DNA of 64,000 bases, from positions 1 to 64,000 of the forward strand of contig DLKM01000026.1 of NCBI GenBank assembly GCA_002478945.1, in the 5' to 3' direction. The DNA comes from Christensenella sp. UBA7588 (GTDB taxonomy: Bacteria; Bacillota; Clostridia; Christensenellales; CAG-917). Below, one piece after another: positions 51,953-61,656 of this stretch. The number at the start of each line of letters is the position of its first letter. Positions within the stretch are counted from its first letter, which is position 1. The notes under the pieces are model-generated. The model saw only the letters and a list, made by a program, of their open reading frames with translations. It searched no databases and had not been told where the DNA came from. The translations under genes were made by a program, and so were the position numbers.

Positions 51953-53737
51953 TTATTCGTAAGACTTTTCGAGTTCCGCCAACGTATCGGCAAACTCTTT
52001 TATTGCAAGCTCGTACGGAGCGTCGCTCTCGAGGTCTACGTCCGCAAGACGAATGATGTCGAGCGGAGGCATACTTCCGCCTGCGGAAAGGAATTTTTTG
52101 TATTTTGCAAAATATTTCTCTCCTTGCGAAAGAATGTTGTTTGCAATCGACACGGCGGTCGTGATACCCGTTGCGTACTTATAAACGTAGAAACTCGTGA
52201 AGAAATGCGGTATTCTCGACCATTCGTAACGAATGAGGTCGTTGTGTTCCACACTCGGGCCGTAATATTTCTTATTGAGTTCGTAATATGCGTCGCAAAG
52301 CGCGTCTGCGGTTATCGGCTCGCCCTTTTCGACCATACCGTGCGCAATCGCCTCGAATTCGCTGAACATAGTCTGTCTGAAAAGCGTCGTGCGGAACATA
52401 TCGAGATAATAGGAAAGCAAATACTTTCTGAACTCGCCCGTTGCGGTTTTGAGCAAATGCTTCAAAAGCAACACTTCGTTGACGGTGGAAGCGATTTCCG
52501 CGCAGAAAATTTCGTAATCCGCTTTCGTCTCGGGAAGCGACGAACTGCTATAATAAGAATGCATCGAGTGTCCGAGTTCGTGCGCAATGGTAAACACGTC
52601 GTGAACGGTCTTTTGATAGTTGAGAAGAACGAACGGATGCACTCCGTAAACGCCCCACGAATACGCGCCGCTTCTCTTGCCTTTGTTCTCGAAAACGTCT
52701 ACCCAACCGCTCTCGAATGCGGACGCCAAAACGTCGGAATATTCCTTACCCATAACTTTAAGTGCCTGTTTGACAAGCTCAACCGCGTCTTTGTATTCGA
52801 GCGCAAGTTCCTGCTCTTTGACCATAGACACATACAAATCGTACATATTGAGGGTATCGACGCCCAAAACTTTCTTGCGCAAAGCGATATATCTGTGCAG
52901 AGGCTCCGTGCCTTTTCCTACCGCTTCGAGCAACTTTTGATAGCAAGTGGACGGTACGTTTTCTTTGTACATAGAATAGTCGAGCGCGCTTTGGAAACCT
53001 CTTACCTTTGCAAAGAACCAGTCTTTTTTGACGTTGCCTGCGTAGTTTGCCGCAAGCGTGTTGATATGGTCTTTATATGCGCCGAACATACTCTCAAAAG
53101 CGTCTTTTCTCACTTGTTGTGAGGGATTTTGCAAAAGTATTCCGTACACGCCGTGGCTCATATCCACTTTGTTGCCCGTGCCGTCGTCAACGGGTTTGAA
53201 CTTTACGTCGGCGTTGTCGAACATAGAAAAGACTTCTTGGTTTGTCTCCGAGAAAAGCCCAACTTCTCCGAGCAGTTTTTCTTCTTTTTTGGAAAGAATT
53301 ATATCTTTGTTTCTAATGATTTCTCCGAAGAACACGTCGTAGTCGACAAAGCGTTTGCTATTTTTCAAAGCCTCGAGTTTTTCTTTTGAAAACTCGCTGA
53401 TTTCGGGTGTAATGAAAGAACTTGCCGTCGAAAATTTGACGATTAGCATTTCCGCTTTGTTTACCATACCTTGGTGTACGCTGTCTCTCGTGTCTTGGTC
53501 GAGACGCATTTTCGCATAGGCATAAAGATACACTATGTCGTGCGTAAGTCTCGTTTGAAACTCGAGGCAATCGAAAAGCATATCGTCGTCTGCAAGTTTA
53601 TCCTGATATTTGGAAAAATAGCCTATTCTTTCTTCGCACTTGAAAAACAATTCGTCCCAAGCGTCGTTTGACGGCACGATGTCCTCGAGCGTCCATTTAT
53701 ACTGTTGCGGTATTTGATTGCGATTTTCGTAAAGCAT
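51953..53737 (-). CDS. pepF: Oligoendopeptidase F
   Basis: M3-family zinc peptidase that cuts oligopeptides in the cytoplasm. 594 residues with the zinc site HELGHSMHSYYS near 385 and the downstream Glu in FCAEIASTVNE near 413. The N-terminal helical domain is typical. AAGGAG precedes the ATG. Confidence 0.96.
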   Translation of the reverse strand: MLYENRNQIPQQYKWTLEDIVPSNDAWDELFFKCEERIGYFSKYQDKLADDDMLFDCLEFQTRLTHDIVYLYAYAKMRLDQDTRDSVHQGMVNKAEMLIVKFSTASSFITPEISEFSKEKLEALKNSKRFVDYDVFFGEIIRNKDIILSKKEEKLLGEVGLFSETNQEVFSMFDNADVKFKPVDDGTGNKVDMSHGVYGILLQNPSQQVRKDAFESMFGAYKDHINTLAANYAGNVKKDWFFAKVRGFQSALDYSMYKENVPSTCYQKLLEAVGKGTEPLHRYIALRKKVLGVDTLNMYDLYVSMVKEQELALEYKDAVELVKQALKVMGKEYSDVLASAFESGWVDVFENKGKRSGAYSWGVYGVHPFVLLNYQKTVHDVFTIAHELGHSMHSYYSSSSLPETKADYEIFCAEIASTVNEVLLLKHLLKTATGEFRKYLLSYYLDMFRTTLFRQTMFSEFEAIAHGMVEKGEPITADALCDAYYELNKKYYGPSVEHNDLIRYEWSRIPHFFTSFYVYKYATGITTAVSIANNILSQGEKYFAKYKKFLSAGGSMPPLDIIRLADVDLESDAPYELAIKEFADTLAELEKSYE

Positions 53738-53771
53738 AGTATCTCCTTTATTGAAAACGTATTTTTTATTC

Positions 53772-55259
53772 TTATTCGCTGAAAAGCGTATTGTCGAGAA
53801 ATTCGGGAGCGCAAGACAATCTCACTCCGAGTTTTCTGAACGGGTTTTCGTCCGCTTTTACGAGAATATGCGTAGAATGTGCGTCGCACCCGTCGAGCAT
53901 CGTCAGTTGTTCCATAGCGTTTGCCGCCTGTGCGTCGCTTGCGGCGCATATCGATAATGCGAGCAACGCTTCCTCGAGCGTGAGCGTCTTGTGATGCTCT
54001 TTGAGAATTTTCGTCTTGAGGTCGATGATAGGTCCTATGACGTAAGGCGATATGAGTTTTTGCGAGTCTTTTATCCCTGCAAGCATCTTTACCGCATTGA
54101 AAACGCAAGCGGCGGACGCACTCATACGCTTCGTATTTTTGCCCGTAACGATACGTCCGTCGGGCAATTCGAGCGCAACCGCTCCGCAGTTATCGTTGTC
54201 CTCGCTCTTTTTCTTTGCCGTATCGATAACCTTTCTGTCGGAAAGATTTATTGACAACCTCGACATCAAAAATTCAAGTCTGCTGACCGTATCTTCGCTT
54301 CCGCTGCCGTTTTTAAGGTCGCAAAGTGCCTTGTAATATCTGCGGATAATTTCCGCTTTGGACGCTTCTTGGCACGCCTCGTCGTCGACGATGCAATATC
54401 CTGCCATATTAACGCCCATATCCGTCGGAGATTTGTAGATGCACTCCTCTCCCGTAATCTTCGCAAGTATGCTTCTCACGACGGGGAACACTTCTATATC
54501 CCTGTTGTAGTTGACGGTTATTTCTCCGTAAGCGTCGAGGTGGAAATTGTCCACCTTGTTTACGTCCTTGAGGTCGGCGGTTGCGGCCTCGTACGCAACG
54601 TTGACGGGATGATTGAGAGGCAAGTTCCAAATCGGGAAAGTCTCGAATTTCGCATATCCAGCTTTTACACCTCTCTTGTTCTCATGATAAAGTTGCGAAA
54701 GACACGTCGCAAGTTTTCCGCTTCCCGGACCGGGTGCGGTAAGCACGACGAGCGGACGCGTCGTTTCGATGTACGGATTTGCGCCGTATCCCTCGTCGGA
54801 AACTATCGTGTCAATCTCGTGAGGATAGCCTTTCGTCGGACGATGTATATATACCTTGACGCCTCTGTTTTCAAGTTTTTGCTTATACGCGAGCGCGCCT
54901 TGTTGGTCGGTAAACATAGTTATCACGACGCAGTTGATATATATGCCCATTGCGGAGATATTGTCTATCATTCTCTCCACTTCGCTTCCGTAAGTAATGC
55001 CGTAATCCGCGCGAATCTTGTTGCGTTCTATAGCGTTGGCGTTGATGCAGATAATCAATTCCGCTTTATCTCTGAGTTTCTGCAAAAGTTTGATTTTTGC
55101 AGCCTTGTCAAAACCGGGCAACACTCTTGCTGCGTGCAAATCGTCAAAGAGTTTTCCGCCGAATTCGAGATAAAGTTTGTCAAATCGGTTTATTCTTTCA
55201 AGAATATGTTCCGACTGTTTTTGCATATACAGGTTGCTGTCAAATCCGATTTTTTGCAT
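53772..55259 (-). CDS. DUF1846-family protein
   Basis: 495 residues matching DUF1846. The N terminus is GFDSNLYMQKQSEHIL, the middle TAPGPGSGKLATCLSQLYHEN forms a P-loop-like element near 175, and DMGVNMAGYCI follows. The family is widespread in Firmicutes; its function is not established, though a nucleotide-binding role is suggested by that loop. AAAGGTAAAT precedes the ATG. It lies between pepF and the topoisomerase A subunit. Confidence 0.92.
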   Translation of the reverse strand: MQKIGFDSNLYMQKQSEHILERINRFDKLYLEFGGKLFDDLHAARVLPGFDKAAKIKLLQKLRDKAELIICINANAIERNKIRADYGITYGSEVERMIDNISAMGIYINCVVITMFTDQQGALAYKQKLENRGVKVYIHRPTKGYPHEIDTIVSDEGYGANPYIETTRPLVVLTAPGPGSGKLATCLSQLYHENKRGVKAGYAKFETFPIWNLPLNHPVNVAYEAATADLKDVNKVDNFHLDAYGEITVNYNRDIEVFPVVRSILAKITGEECIYKSPTDMGVNMAGYCIVDDEACQEASKAEIIRRYYKALCDLKNGSGSEDTVSRLEFLMSRLSINLSDRKVIDTAKKKSEDNDNCGAVALELPDGRIVTGKNTKRMSASAACVFNAVKMLAGIKDSQKLISPYVIGPIIDLKTKILKEHHKTLTLEEALLALSICAASDAQAANAMEQLTMLDGCDAHSTHILVKADENPFRKLGVRLSCAPEFLDNTLFSE

Positions 55260-55296
55260 ATATTTACCTTTTGTATTTAGTGCGTTTATTTGTTAT

Positions 55297-57738
55297 TTAA
55301 TAATCTTCTCCCTCGTTCACGGGGGTAACGAGCGTAACTTCCTGTTTGAACAGTTGCTTGCCTTTTGTCGTTCTCGTATCGATACGAATATCCTCCGTAT
55401 TTACGATATTCGTCTTTCCGCCGCTGACGAAAGCGAGGTCGTAAGGCATTTTGACCGTTCCGACGTATTTTACGAACGATTTGTCAAGCTCGATAATCTT
55501 TATACCTTTGAGGTATCTCGACGACGGGTCTATAAGCGACGAAATAACTCTCTTTGCATAACCCGTATTTGAGCATACGATAATCTCGCCTTCTTCTTCG
55601 ACCTGACCGCCGAACACCACGCTGTCGTTGTCGTTGAGTTTTATACCCTTAACGCCCGCCGCCGTACGTCCTTGAAGCGGAATCTCGGTTGCCTTGTACA
55701 CGAGTACTTGTCCATCGGCGGTAACTTCCATAACGTTCTTTTCGTCGTCAACGACTTCGCATCCGATAACTTCGTCTTTGTCTGCAAGATTGATTGCTTT
55801 AAGGTAAGCTTTATTGACGGACGTGAACTCCGACAAATCCACTCTCTTTGCGCCGCCTTGTTTTGTAAACAACACGAGTTCTCCGACAGGCACGCCGTCA
55901 AAGAAAATCAGTTTGACGACCTTTTCTCCCGTTTGCACGTCTTGGTTTATCGAACCGAGTTTGAACGCTTTTTCTTTGAATTTCTTTTCGGGCAAAGACG
56001 TAACGTCGATTTTCACTATATTGCCCAAATTGGTCGCGGCGTACAAATTGCCCTTATTATTCACGCTCAACCATTGTAGCGGCAGATTATCTTCCGTAAG
56101 TCCGCTCATATCCTTCTTTGCGGTTGAAAACGCCTTTTGAGACATAAAGCGCAGTTGTCCTTCGCTGTTGGTTACGATAACTCCGTCGCGATACGCAACG
56201 GCTTCCGCCTCGCTCGGCGCGCTGTAATCGCCTTCTTGTTCGTCGCTGTCGAGTATTACGCTCATACGCTCGGAATTGAGGGCTTTCTTGATTGCAAGCA
56301 ATTCGTCTTTGACGATGGTGTATTGTCTGCGTCTCGACGCAAGTATGGCTTCGAAAAGCGCAATCTGTTTTTCGAGATGCGCAAGTTCTTCTTCGAGTTT
56401 GCCCACCTCGAGTTTTGCAAGGCTCTTAAGACGCATATCGAGTATCGCTTGCGCCTGTGCGTCGCTTAAATCGAATCTCGCTCTCAAAGTCTCCTTTGCT
56501 TTTGCGGTAGATTCCGACTCTTTGATTATGCGGATAACTTCGTCTATGTTCCTTATCGCAACGAGAAGCCCTCTCACGATTTCCGCTCTTGCTTTTGCCG
56601 CTTTCAAGTCGAAATTCGTGCGATTGACGATAATCTTGCGCTGATATTCGATGTAATAATCGAGATACGCGGTAAGGCTCAACTGCTCGGGCTTTCCGTT
56701 TGCGATTGCAACCATATTTATCGAGTATCCCATCTCGAGATTGCTCTTTTTGAAAAGGAAAGAAATTATTTTGTTGACGTCGGCGTCTCGTTTGCACTTG
56801 ATGACGGCGCGAGTACCCGACTTATCGCTTTCGTCCACGATTTCGGATATGCCCGCAAGCGCGTCTTTGTTGGCTTCTTTGAGGTCTGCTATACGAGAAA
56901 GCAATTCCGCTTTGGAAACCTGATACGGAATTTCGGTTATTACGACGTTTTTCTTGCCGTTGTCGTCGTTTTCTATATGCAGACGGGAGCGAATCTTAAT
57001 TCTGCCCTTGCCCGTCTCGTATATGCTTTCGAGGCTGTCCACGGGAATAATAAACGCCCCCGTGGGGAAATCGGGTCCGTGGAACACTTTGAACAAGTCT
57101 TTAACCGTCGCATTGGGATTGTCTATCTTATAAACCGTAGCGTCTATACACTCTCCCATATTGTGAGTGGGAATGTTGGTCGCAAGACCGACCGCTATAC
57201 CGTTTGCGCCGTTTACGAGCAAGTTCGGGAAACGTCCGGGCAGAGTCGTAGGTTCTTCGAGGCTGTCGTCGAAGTTGGGAGTCCAGCTCACGGTCTCTTT
57301 GTCCAAATCTCTCAAAAGCTCGAGTGCCAAAGGACTCATTCTCGCTTCCGTATAACGCATCGCGGCGGCGGAATCTCCGTCGATAGAGCCGAAGTTGCCG
57401 TGTCCGTCGACAAGTTTCATTCTCATAGAGAACGGTTGCGCCATACGCACCATTGCGCCGTAAACGGAACTGTCTCCGTGCGGATGGTATTTGCCGAGGC
57501 AATCTCCGACGATTCTCGCGCACTTTTTGTGCGGTTTATCGGGCGTCAAGCCCATTTCGTGCATCGAATAAAGCACTCTGCGCTGAACGGGTTTCAATCC
57601 GTCCTCCACTCTCGGCAACGCGCGGTCGAGAATGACGTTTTCCGAATACGGAATCATCGAATTGTGCATCACGTCCTCAAAGACGGTATCGAGCACAACC
57701 GAATTAAACTCGATTTCTTTGTGTTGTTTTTTTGCCAT
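55297..57738 (-). CDS. Type IIA topoisomerase subunit A (ParC/GyrA family)
   Basis: 813 residues. The breakage-reunion domain starts at RVLYSMHEMGLTPDKPHKKCARIVGD with the catalytic Tyr in MRYTEARM near 124. The coiled-coil gate includes KSLAKLEVGKLEEELAHLEKQ. A beta-pinwheel C-terminal domain (about 490-813) follows. The GyrA box (Q[RK]RGG[RK]G) expected in blade 1 is not there: the region reads SQKAFSTAKKDMSGL. That favours topoisomerase IV ParC over gyrase, though family trees would be needed. A repeat block parts it from the B subunit. Confidence 0.9.
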   Translation of the reverse strand: MAKKQHKEIEFNSVVLDTVFEDVMHNSMIPYSENVILDRALPRVEDGLKPVQRRVLYSMHEMGLTPDKPHKKCARIVGDCLGKYHPHGDSSVYGAMVRMAQPFSMRMKLVDGHGNFGSIDGDSAAAMRYTEARMSPLALELLRDLDKETVSWTPNFDDSLEEPTTLPGRFPNLLVNGANGIAVGLATNIPTHNMGECIDATVYKIDNPNATVKDLFKVFHGPDFPTGAFIIPVDSLESIYETGKGRIKIRSRLHIENDDNGKKNVVITEIPYQVSKAELLSRIADLKEANKDALAGISEIVDESDKSGTRAVIKCKRDADVNKIISFLFKKSNLEMGYSINMVAIANGKPEQLSLTAYLDYYIEYQRKIIVNRTNFDLKAAKARAEIVRGLLVAIRNIDEVIRIIKESESTAKAKETLRARFDLSDAQAQAILDMRLKSLAKLEVGKLEEELAHLEKQIALFEAILASRRRQYTIVKDELLAIKKALNSERMSVILDSDEQEGDYSAPSEAEAVAYRDGVIVTNSEGQLRFMSQKAFSTAKKDMSGLTEDNLPLQWLSVNNKGNLYAATNLGNIVKIDVTSLPEKKFKEKAFKLGSINQDVQTGEKVVKLIFFDGVPVGELVLFTKQGGAKRVDLSEFTSVNKAYLKAINLADKDEVIGCEVVDDEKNVMEVTADGQVLVYKATEIPLQGRTAAGVKGIKLNDNDSVVFGGQVEEEGEIIVCSNTGYAKRVISSLIDPSSRYLKGIKIIELDKSFVKYVGTVKMPYDLAFVSGGKTNIVNTEDIRIDTRTTKGKQLFKQEVTLVTPVNEGEDY

Positions 57739-57839
57739 AGTTTTCTACCCTACAATGTATTATTGTTGGTTTTCACAACAAACTGTGATTATTTATAAAT
57801 TTCTCCACCCTGAATAGAGTCTTAATAGAGTGCATTATA

Positions 57840-58095
57840 CCACTCTAAATGCAACTTTCCCCCTCTTTCCGGACACGCCGGTATTTCTCCCACCACTCGG
57901 TTAGTGACATTTCTCTACAATATTATTCATCGCTCGTGGGGGCGACACTCGGCACTCACATAGATAGGTATCGTTCACTTGTTATGTCACTCGTTCGCAA
58001 ACGAAAGAACAACACTCGTTTGCTCACTTGTACTATCCGTCAAGTTCGGCGCTCAATCGCTCGCCGCCTTGCGGCTCGAAATCACGCCTTCGAAA
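57840..58095 (+). repeat. Modular interspersed repeat, copy 4
   Basis: CCCCCTCTTTCCGGACACGCCGG, GTGGGGGCGACACTCGG, the core CACTCACATAGATAGGTATC, the variant module CGTTCGCAAACGAAAGAACAACACTCGTTTGC (a good stem) and the 3' core CTTGTACTATCCGTCAAG...CCTTGCGGCTCGAA. It combines the 5' module of copy 1 with the middle module of copy 2. Confidence 0.82.
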
Positions 58096-58111
58096 GAATT
58101 TAGCGACAAAT

Positions 58112-60091
58112 CTATTGTTCGTCCTCTTTTTGGACTTTAAAGTTGTCTACTTTGTTGAAATCGGCGTATTTGTAGATGTAATCTTTTCTTATATTACTGT
58201 CGTCGCCCATAAGAATGGTTATACGCTTGTCCGCCATTGCGGCGTCGTCTATCGTAACCCTCGTAAGAGTACGCTTCGCTGGGTCCATAGTCGTATCCCA
58301 AAGTTGTTCGGGATTCATTTCTCCGAGACCTTTGAAGCGTTGAAGAAGCGCGTTTTTACCCATCTTCTTTTGTCCTTCCACAAGAGCGTTGTCATCGTAG
58401 CAATATAGTATTTCGTCTTTCTTTTGCAGACGATAAAGCGGAGGCATACCGATATAAACGTGTCCCTCGGTTATCAACTGTCTCATATAGCGGAAGAAGA
58501 ACGTAAGGAGCAACGCTCTGATATGCGCGCCGTCTTGGTCCGCGTCGGCAAGAATGATAACCTTGTCGTATTTGAGGCTTTCCATATCGAAAGACGGGTC
58601 TATTCCCGTGCCGAGCGCACTGATAAGCGTTGCGAATTCTTCGTTTGCGAGAATCTTTTCAAGGCTTGCTTTTTCCACGTTGAGCGGCTTTCCTCTTAGC
58701 GGCAAAATCGCTTGGAAGAATCTGTCTCTCGCTTGCTTTGCGCTGCCGCCTGCCGAATCGCCCTCGACGATAAACAGCTCGTTAATGGCGGTATTCTTGC
58801 CAGAGCAACTTGCGAGTTTTCCGACAAGATTAAGTCCGTTGAGCTTGTTTTGCTGACGGCTCAAATCTTTTGCGCGTTTTGCGGCTTCTCTCGTTTTTGC
58901 CGCGCCCATTGCCTTTGCGATAATCTTTTCCGCAATAGCCTTGTTACCTCTTTGCAAAAGCAAATCCGCGAGTTTTTCGCTGACTAGATTTTCGACTTTG
59001 GGACGCACTTCGGGATTGCCGAGTTTGCCTTTCGTCTGTCCCTCGAATTGAACGTTTTGCATCTTTACGGTTACGACTGCAACCATACCCTCTCTAAAGT
59101 CCTCGCCCAAAAGATTGGCTTGCTTTTCTTTGAGTATATTGTTTTTGCGCGCGTAATCGTTGAATACTTTTGTAATCGCGCTCTTAAAGCCCACTTCGTG
59201 CGTGCCGCCTTCCGCCGTGGGAATATTGTTGACGTACGAGTAAATATTTTCCGAATAACCTTCGGTGTGTTGAATTGCCACTTCGACCTCGAAATGGTCC
59301 TCTTTGGCCTCGACGTACAACGGCTTGTCGTACAACACCACTCTACCTTCGTTGAGATACTGGACGTAATCGGCAATACCGCCTTTATAGCAGAACACGT
59401 CGTGTTTGCCCGTGCCGCCCTCGAGAGGCATACGCAAATCGTCAATGATAATCGTAACGCCCTTGTTGAGATACGCAACGTCACGCATACGCTCGGCAAT
59501 AGTGCCGTAATCGAATTTTTCTTTGCCGAAAACTCTCTCGTCGGGTTTGAATTTTACGGAAGTACCCGTGCCTTTAACTTTGCCGATAACGGTAAGCGGA
59601 GTTTTTACGATACCGCTTTTGATTTTCGTACCGACCTGCGGAGACCAAAATTCCGCTCTGTAAAGATTGCCGTCACGCTTGACGTCAACCGTAAGCCATT
59701 CGGACAAAGCGTTGGTAACCGACGCGCCTACGCCGTGCAAACCGCCCGAATAATTGTATTGTCCGTTGTCGAATTTCGCGCCGGCGTGCAACTGCGTGTA
59801 TACCACTTCGACGCCGCTGATTTTGAGCTTCGGATGCTTGTCGACAGGCACGCCTCTGCCGTTGTCGCTCACTCTTGCGACGTTATCGTCCAAGAGTTCG
59901 ATACGCACGGTGTCTCCGTATCCGTTAGCAGCTTCGTCGATACTGTTGTCGATGATTTCCCAAAGAATATGGTGCATACCCTTGCTACCAGTCGTACCGA
60001 TGTACATACCGGGGCGTTTTCTCACGGCGTCAAGCCCTTCGAGAATGCGTATGTCGCCTGCCTTGTAATTGTTGTAATCTTGATTTGCCAT
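58112..60091 (-). CDS. Type IIA topoisomerase subunit B (ParE/GyrB family)
   Basis: 659 residues: a GHKL ATPase (EIIDNSIDEA, DNGRGVPVD, GGLHGVGASVTNALS), a transducer domain, and a TOPRIM domain with EGDSAGGSAKQ near 440 and DADQDGAHI near 520. The C terminus has GLGEMNPEQLWDTTMDP. GyrB and ParE differ little here. The partner lacks a GyrA box, so ParE is the better guess, but motifs such as RGKPLNVEKA are gyrase-like. It has its own promoter. Confidence 0.9.
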   Translation of the reverse strand: MANQDYNNYKAGDIRILEGLDAVRKRPGMYIGTTGSKGMHHILWEIIDNSIDEAANGYGDTVRIELLDDNVARVSDNGRGVPVDKHPKLKISGVEVVYTQLHAGAKFDNGQYNYSGGLHGVGASVTNALSEWLTVDVKRDGNLYRAEFWSPQVGTKIKSGIVKTPLTVIGKVKGTGTSVKFKPDERVFGKEKFDYGTIAERMRDVAYLNKGVTIIIDDLRMPLEGGTGKHDVFCYKGGIADYVQYLNEGRVVLYDKPLYVEAKEDHFEVEVAIQHTEGYSENIYSYVNNIPTAEGGTHEVGFKSAITKVFNDYARKNNILKEKQANLLGEDFREGMVAVVTVKMQNVQFEGQTKGKLGNPEVRPKVENLVSEKLADLLLQRGNKAIAEKIIAKAMGAAKTREAAKRAKDLSRQQNKLNGLNLVGKLASCSGKNTAINELFIVEGDSAGGSAKQARDRFFQAILPLRGKPLNVEKASLEKILANEEFATLISALGTGIDPSFDMESLKYDKVIILADADQDGAHIRALLLTFFFRYMRQLITEGHVYIGMPPLYRLQKKDEILYCYDDNALVEGQKKMGKNALLQRFKGLGEMNPEQLWDTTMDPAKRTLTRVTIDDAAMADKRITILMGDDSNIRKDYIYKYADFNKVDNFKVQKEDEQ

Positions 60092-60122
60092 TTATAAACC
60101 TACATAGGATAATAATATAATG

Positions 60123-60151
60123 ATTGTACCACAAGATATTGTTTTTTTCAA
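60123..60151 (-). promoter_or_regulatory. Promoter of topoisomerase B subunit
   Basis: Minus-strand -35 TTGAAA (60146-60151), 17-base spacer, -10 TACAAT (60123-60128). Confidence 0.78.
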
Positions 60152-60219
60152 GGAAAATCGGAAACAAATATACTTAACAAATAATAAAAATAAATTCTGT
60201 ATTTTCAAAATTACTTTTA

Positions 60220-60460
60220 ATGCAAGTTTCCCCCTTCCTCAGGTGTTTCCCCTATTCCGTTCCCCCTCTGCGCAATGCTTGAGGGAACCCACGGAACTGC
60301 TCCGCAGGGGGCAACACTCAGCACTCGCATAGATAGGGGCAATTCTCTAATTATGCCACGCGCTTTGTGCGCCGCTACGCAACAGAATGGCGCAGTCGCT
60401 TGTACTAATCGTCAAGCTCGGCGTTCGATTTGCTCGCCGCCTTGCGACTCGAAACTTCGA
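60220..60460 (+). repeat. Modular interspersed repeat, copy 5
   Basis: Nearly the same modules as copy 3: CCCCCTTCCTCAGGTGTTTCCCC, GTTCCCCCTCTGCGCAATGC, the core CACTCGCATAGATAGGGGC, GCTTTGTGCGCCGCTACGCAAC and the 3' core. It lies between the topoisomerase B promoter and the third hairpin element. Confidence 0.82.
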
Positions 60461-60478
60461 TTAAGTTTCCGTTATTTT

Positions 60479-60628
60479 TTCATCAATGATTTAAGAGAGA
60501 ATATCCGTCATAGAACAAGAAAGAGCCACGCTCTCGGCAACCCTAATTTACTAATCGTAAATGAGTTGTCGAGAGTGTGGCTCTGACGCAGTTATCTGGC
60601 GGATAGTCCGCTTAAATCATTGATGAAA
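60479..60628. repeat. Structured hairpin element, copy 3
   Basis: The outer arms TCATCAATGATTTAAG...ATATCCG and CGGATAGTCCGCTTAAATCATTGATGA fold back over about 150 bp. Internal-loop strands are GAACAAGAAAG and CTGACGCAGTTATC. The inner stem AGAGCCACGCTCTCGGCAAC pairs with GTTGTCGAGAGTGTGGCTCT, and the cap is ATTTAC...GTAAAT. The right arm contains the last codons and the TAA stop of the hydrolase gene, so the left arm is an inverted copy of that gene end. Confidence 0.75.
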
Positions 60629-61529
60629 TGCGAGCAAGGAAGTCCGCATACACTTCCCCCCTGTTAACCTCGTTCAAAATCTCGTGACGTGCGTCGGGAT
60701 AGAGTTTGAGAGACAAATCTTTCACGCCGAGAGTTTTGTATTGTTCGTAGAGTTTGTTGACGAGTTTGCCGTTTCCGCCGACGGGGTCTTTGTCGCCCGA
60801 GAAAATGGCGATAGGTTTGTTGACGTCGATTTTGGCAAGATTCTCTTTCTTGTAACTCTCTTTGAGTCCGCAGAGGAAGAATTTGAAGAACGCAATGGAC
60901 ATAACGTTTCCGCATTGCTCGTCGAGAATGTATTTCTTGACTTGTTCTTTATCTCTGGAAAGCCACGCAAACGGAATCTTATCCGCTTTGAACGGCTTGT
61001 TGTAATTGCCGAAAGAAAGTTTGTCGAGCAACTTGCCCGTTTTTTCTCCGCCGAGGGTTTTGTACTGAAGATTCGCAACCGCCGCGCCCGTGGACAGAAT
61101 CGCGCCTTTCATCATAGCCGAACCGCTGAGTACTGCTCCCGTATAATCTTTGCATTCCTCGATATAGCGTTGTCCGACCATACTGCCGTAACTGTGACCG
61201 AGATAAATCACGGGAAGATTGTATCTGTCTTTAAGCATTTTGGTAATTGCGCACTCGTCCTGAACGGTATCAAAATATATATTGCCTTTGTGATAGCCTT
61301 TCACACCCTTTGCGGATTGCTTCGTGCTAGTCATTCCGTGAGCGCGGTGGTCGTCCGCAAAAACGATGAAGCCGTTTTGATTGAGATAATTTGCGAAATC
61401 GTCGTATCTGCGAGCGTGTTCCGCCATACCGTGCGAGATTTGCACGACGCCTTTTGCGTTTCTTACGTTGTCCCACAGATAGCACTGCAAAACGGTTCCG
61501 TCAAAACTTTTGAATTTTTCGGTTTTCAT
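60612..61529 (-). CDS. Alpha/beta hydrolase, lysophospholipase/monoglyceride-lipase type
   Basis: 305 residues. An oxyanion region QISHGMAEHARRYDDFA lies near residue 35. The nucleophile elbow GHSYGS is near 108, the acid Asp in FSGDKDPVGG near 243, and the His in DARHEILNE near 277. This gives a full Ser-Asp-His triad of serine aminopeptidase S33/monoacylglycerol-lipase type. No signal peptide. AAGGGGTG precedes the chosen ATG. The last codons are part of the hairpin repeat. Confidence 0.9.
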   Translation of the reverse strand: MKTEKFKSFDGTVLQCYLWDNVRNAKGVVQISHGMAEHARRYDDFANYLNQNGFIVFADDHRAHGMTSTKQSAKGVKGYHKGNIYFDTVQDECAITKMLKDRYNLPVIYLGHSYGSMVGQRYIEECKDYTGAVLSGSAMMKGAILSTGAAVANLQYKTLGGEKTGKLLDKLSFGNYNKPFKADKIPFAWLSRDKEQVKKYILDEQCGNVMSIAFFKFFLCGLKESYKKENLAKIDVNKPIAIFSGDKDPVGGNGKLVNKLYEQYKTLGVKDLSLKLYPDARHEILNEVNRGEVYADFLARISSMI

Positions 61530-61656
61530 ATACACCCCTTTTATCGCGAAAATGCGATTACGTATCAATATGCATATATTGTATCACGATAAAAAGTCGA
61601 TTTCAAGATGCAAATTTACGCAACTTTATGCGTTTTGGTTTCATAATATAGACATT

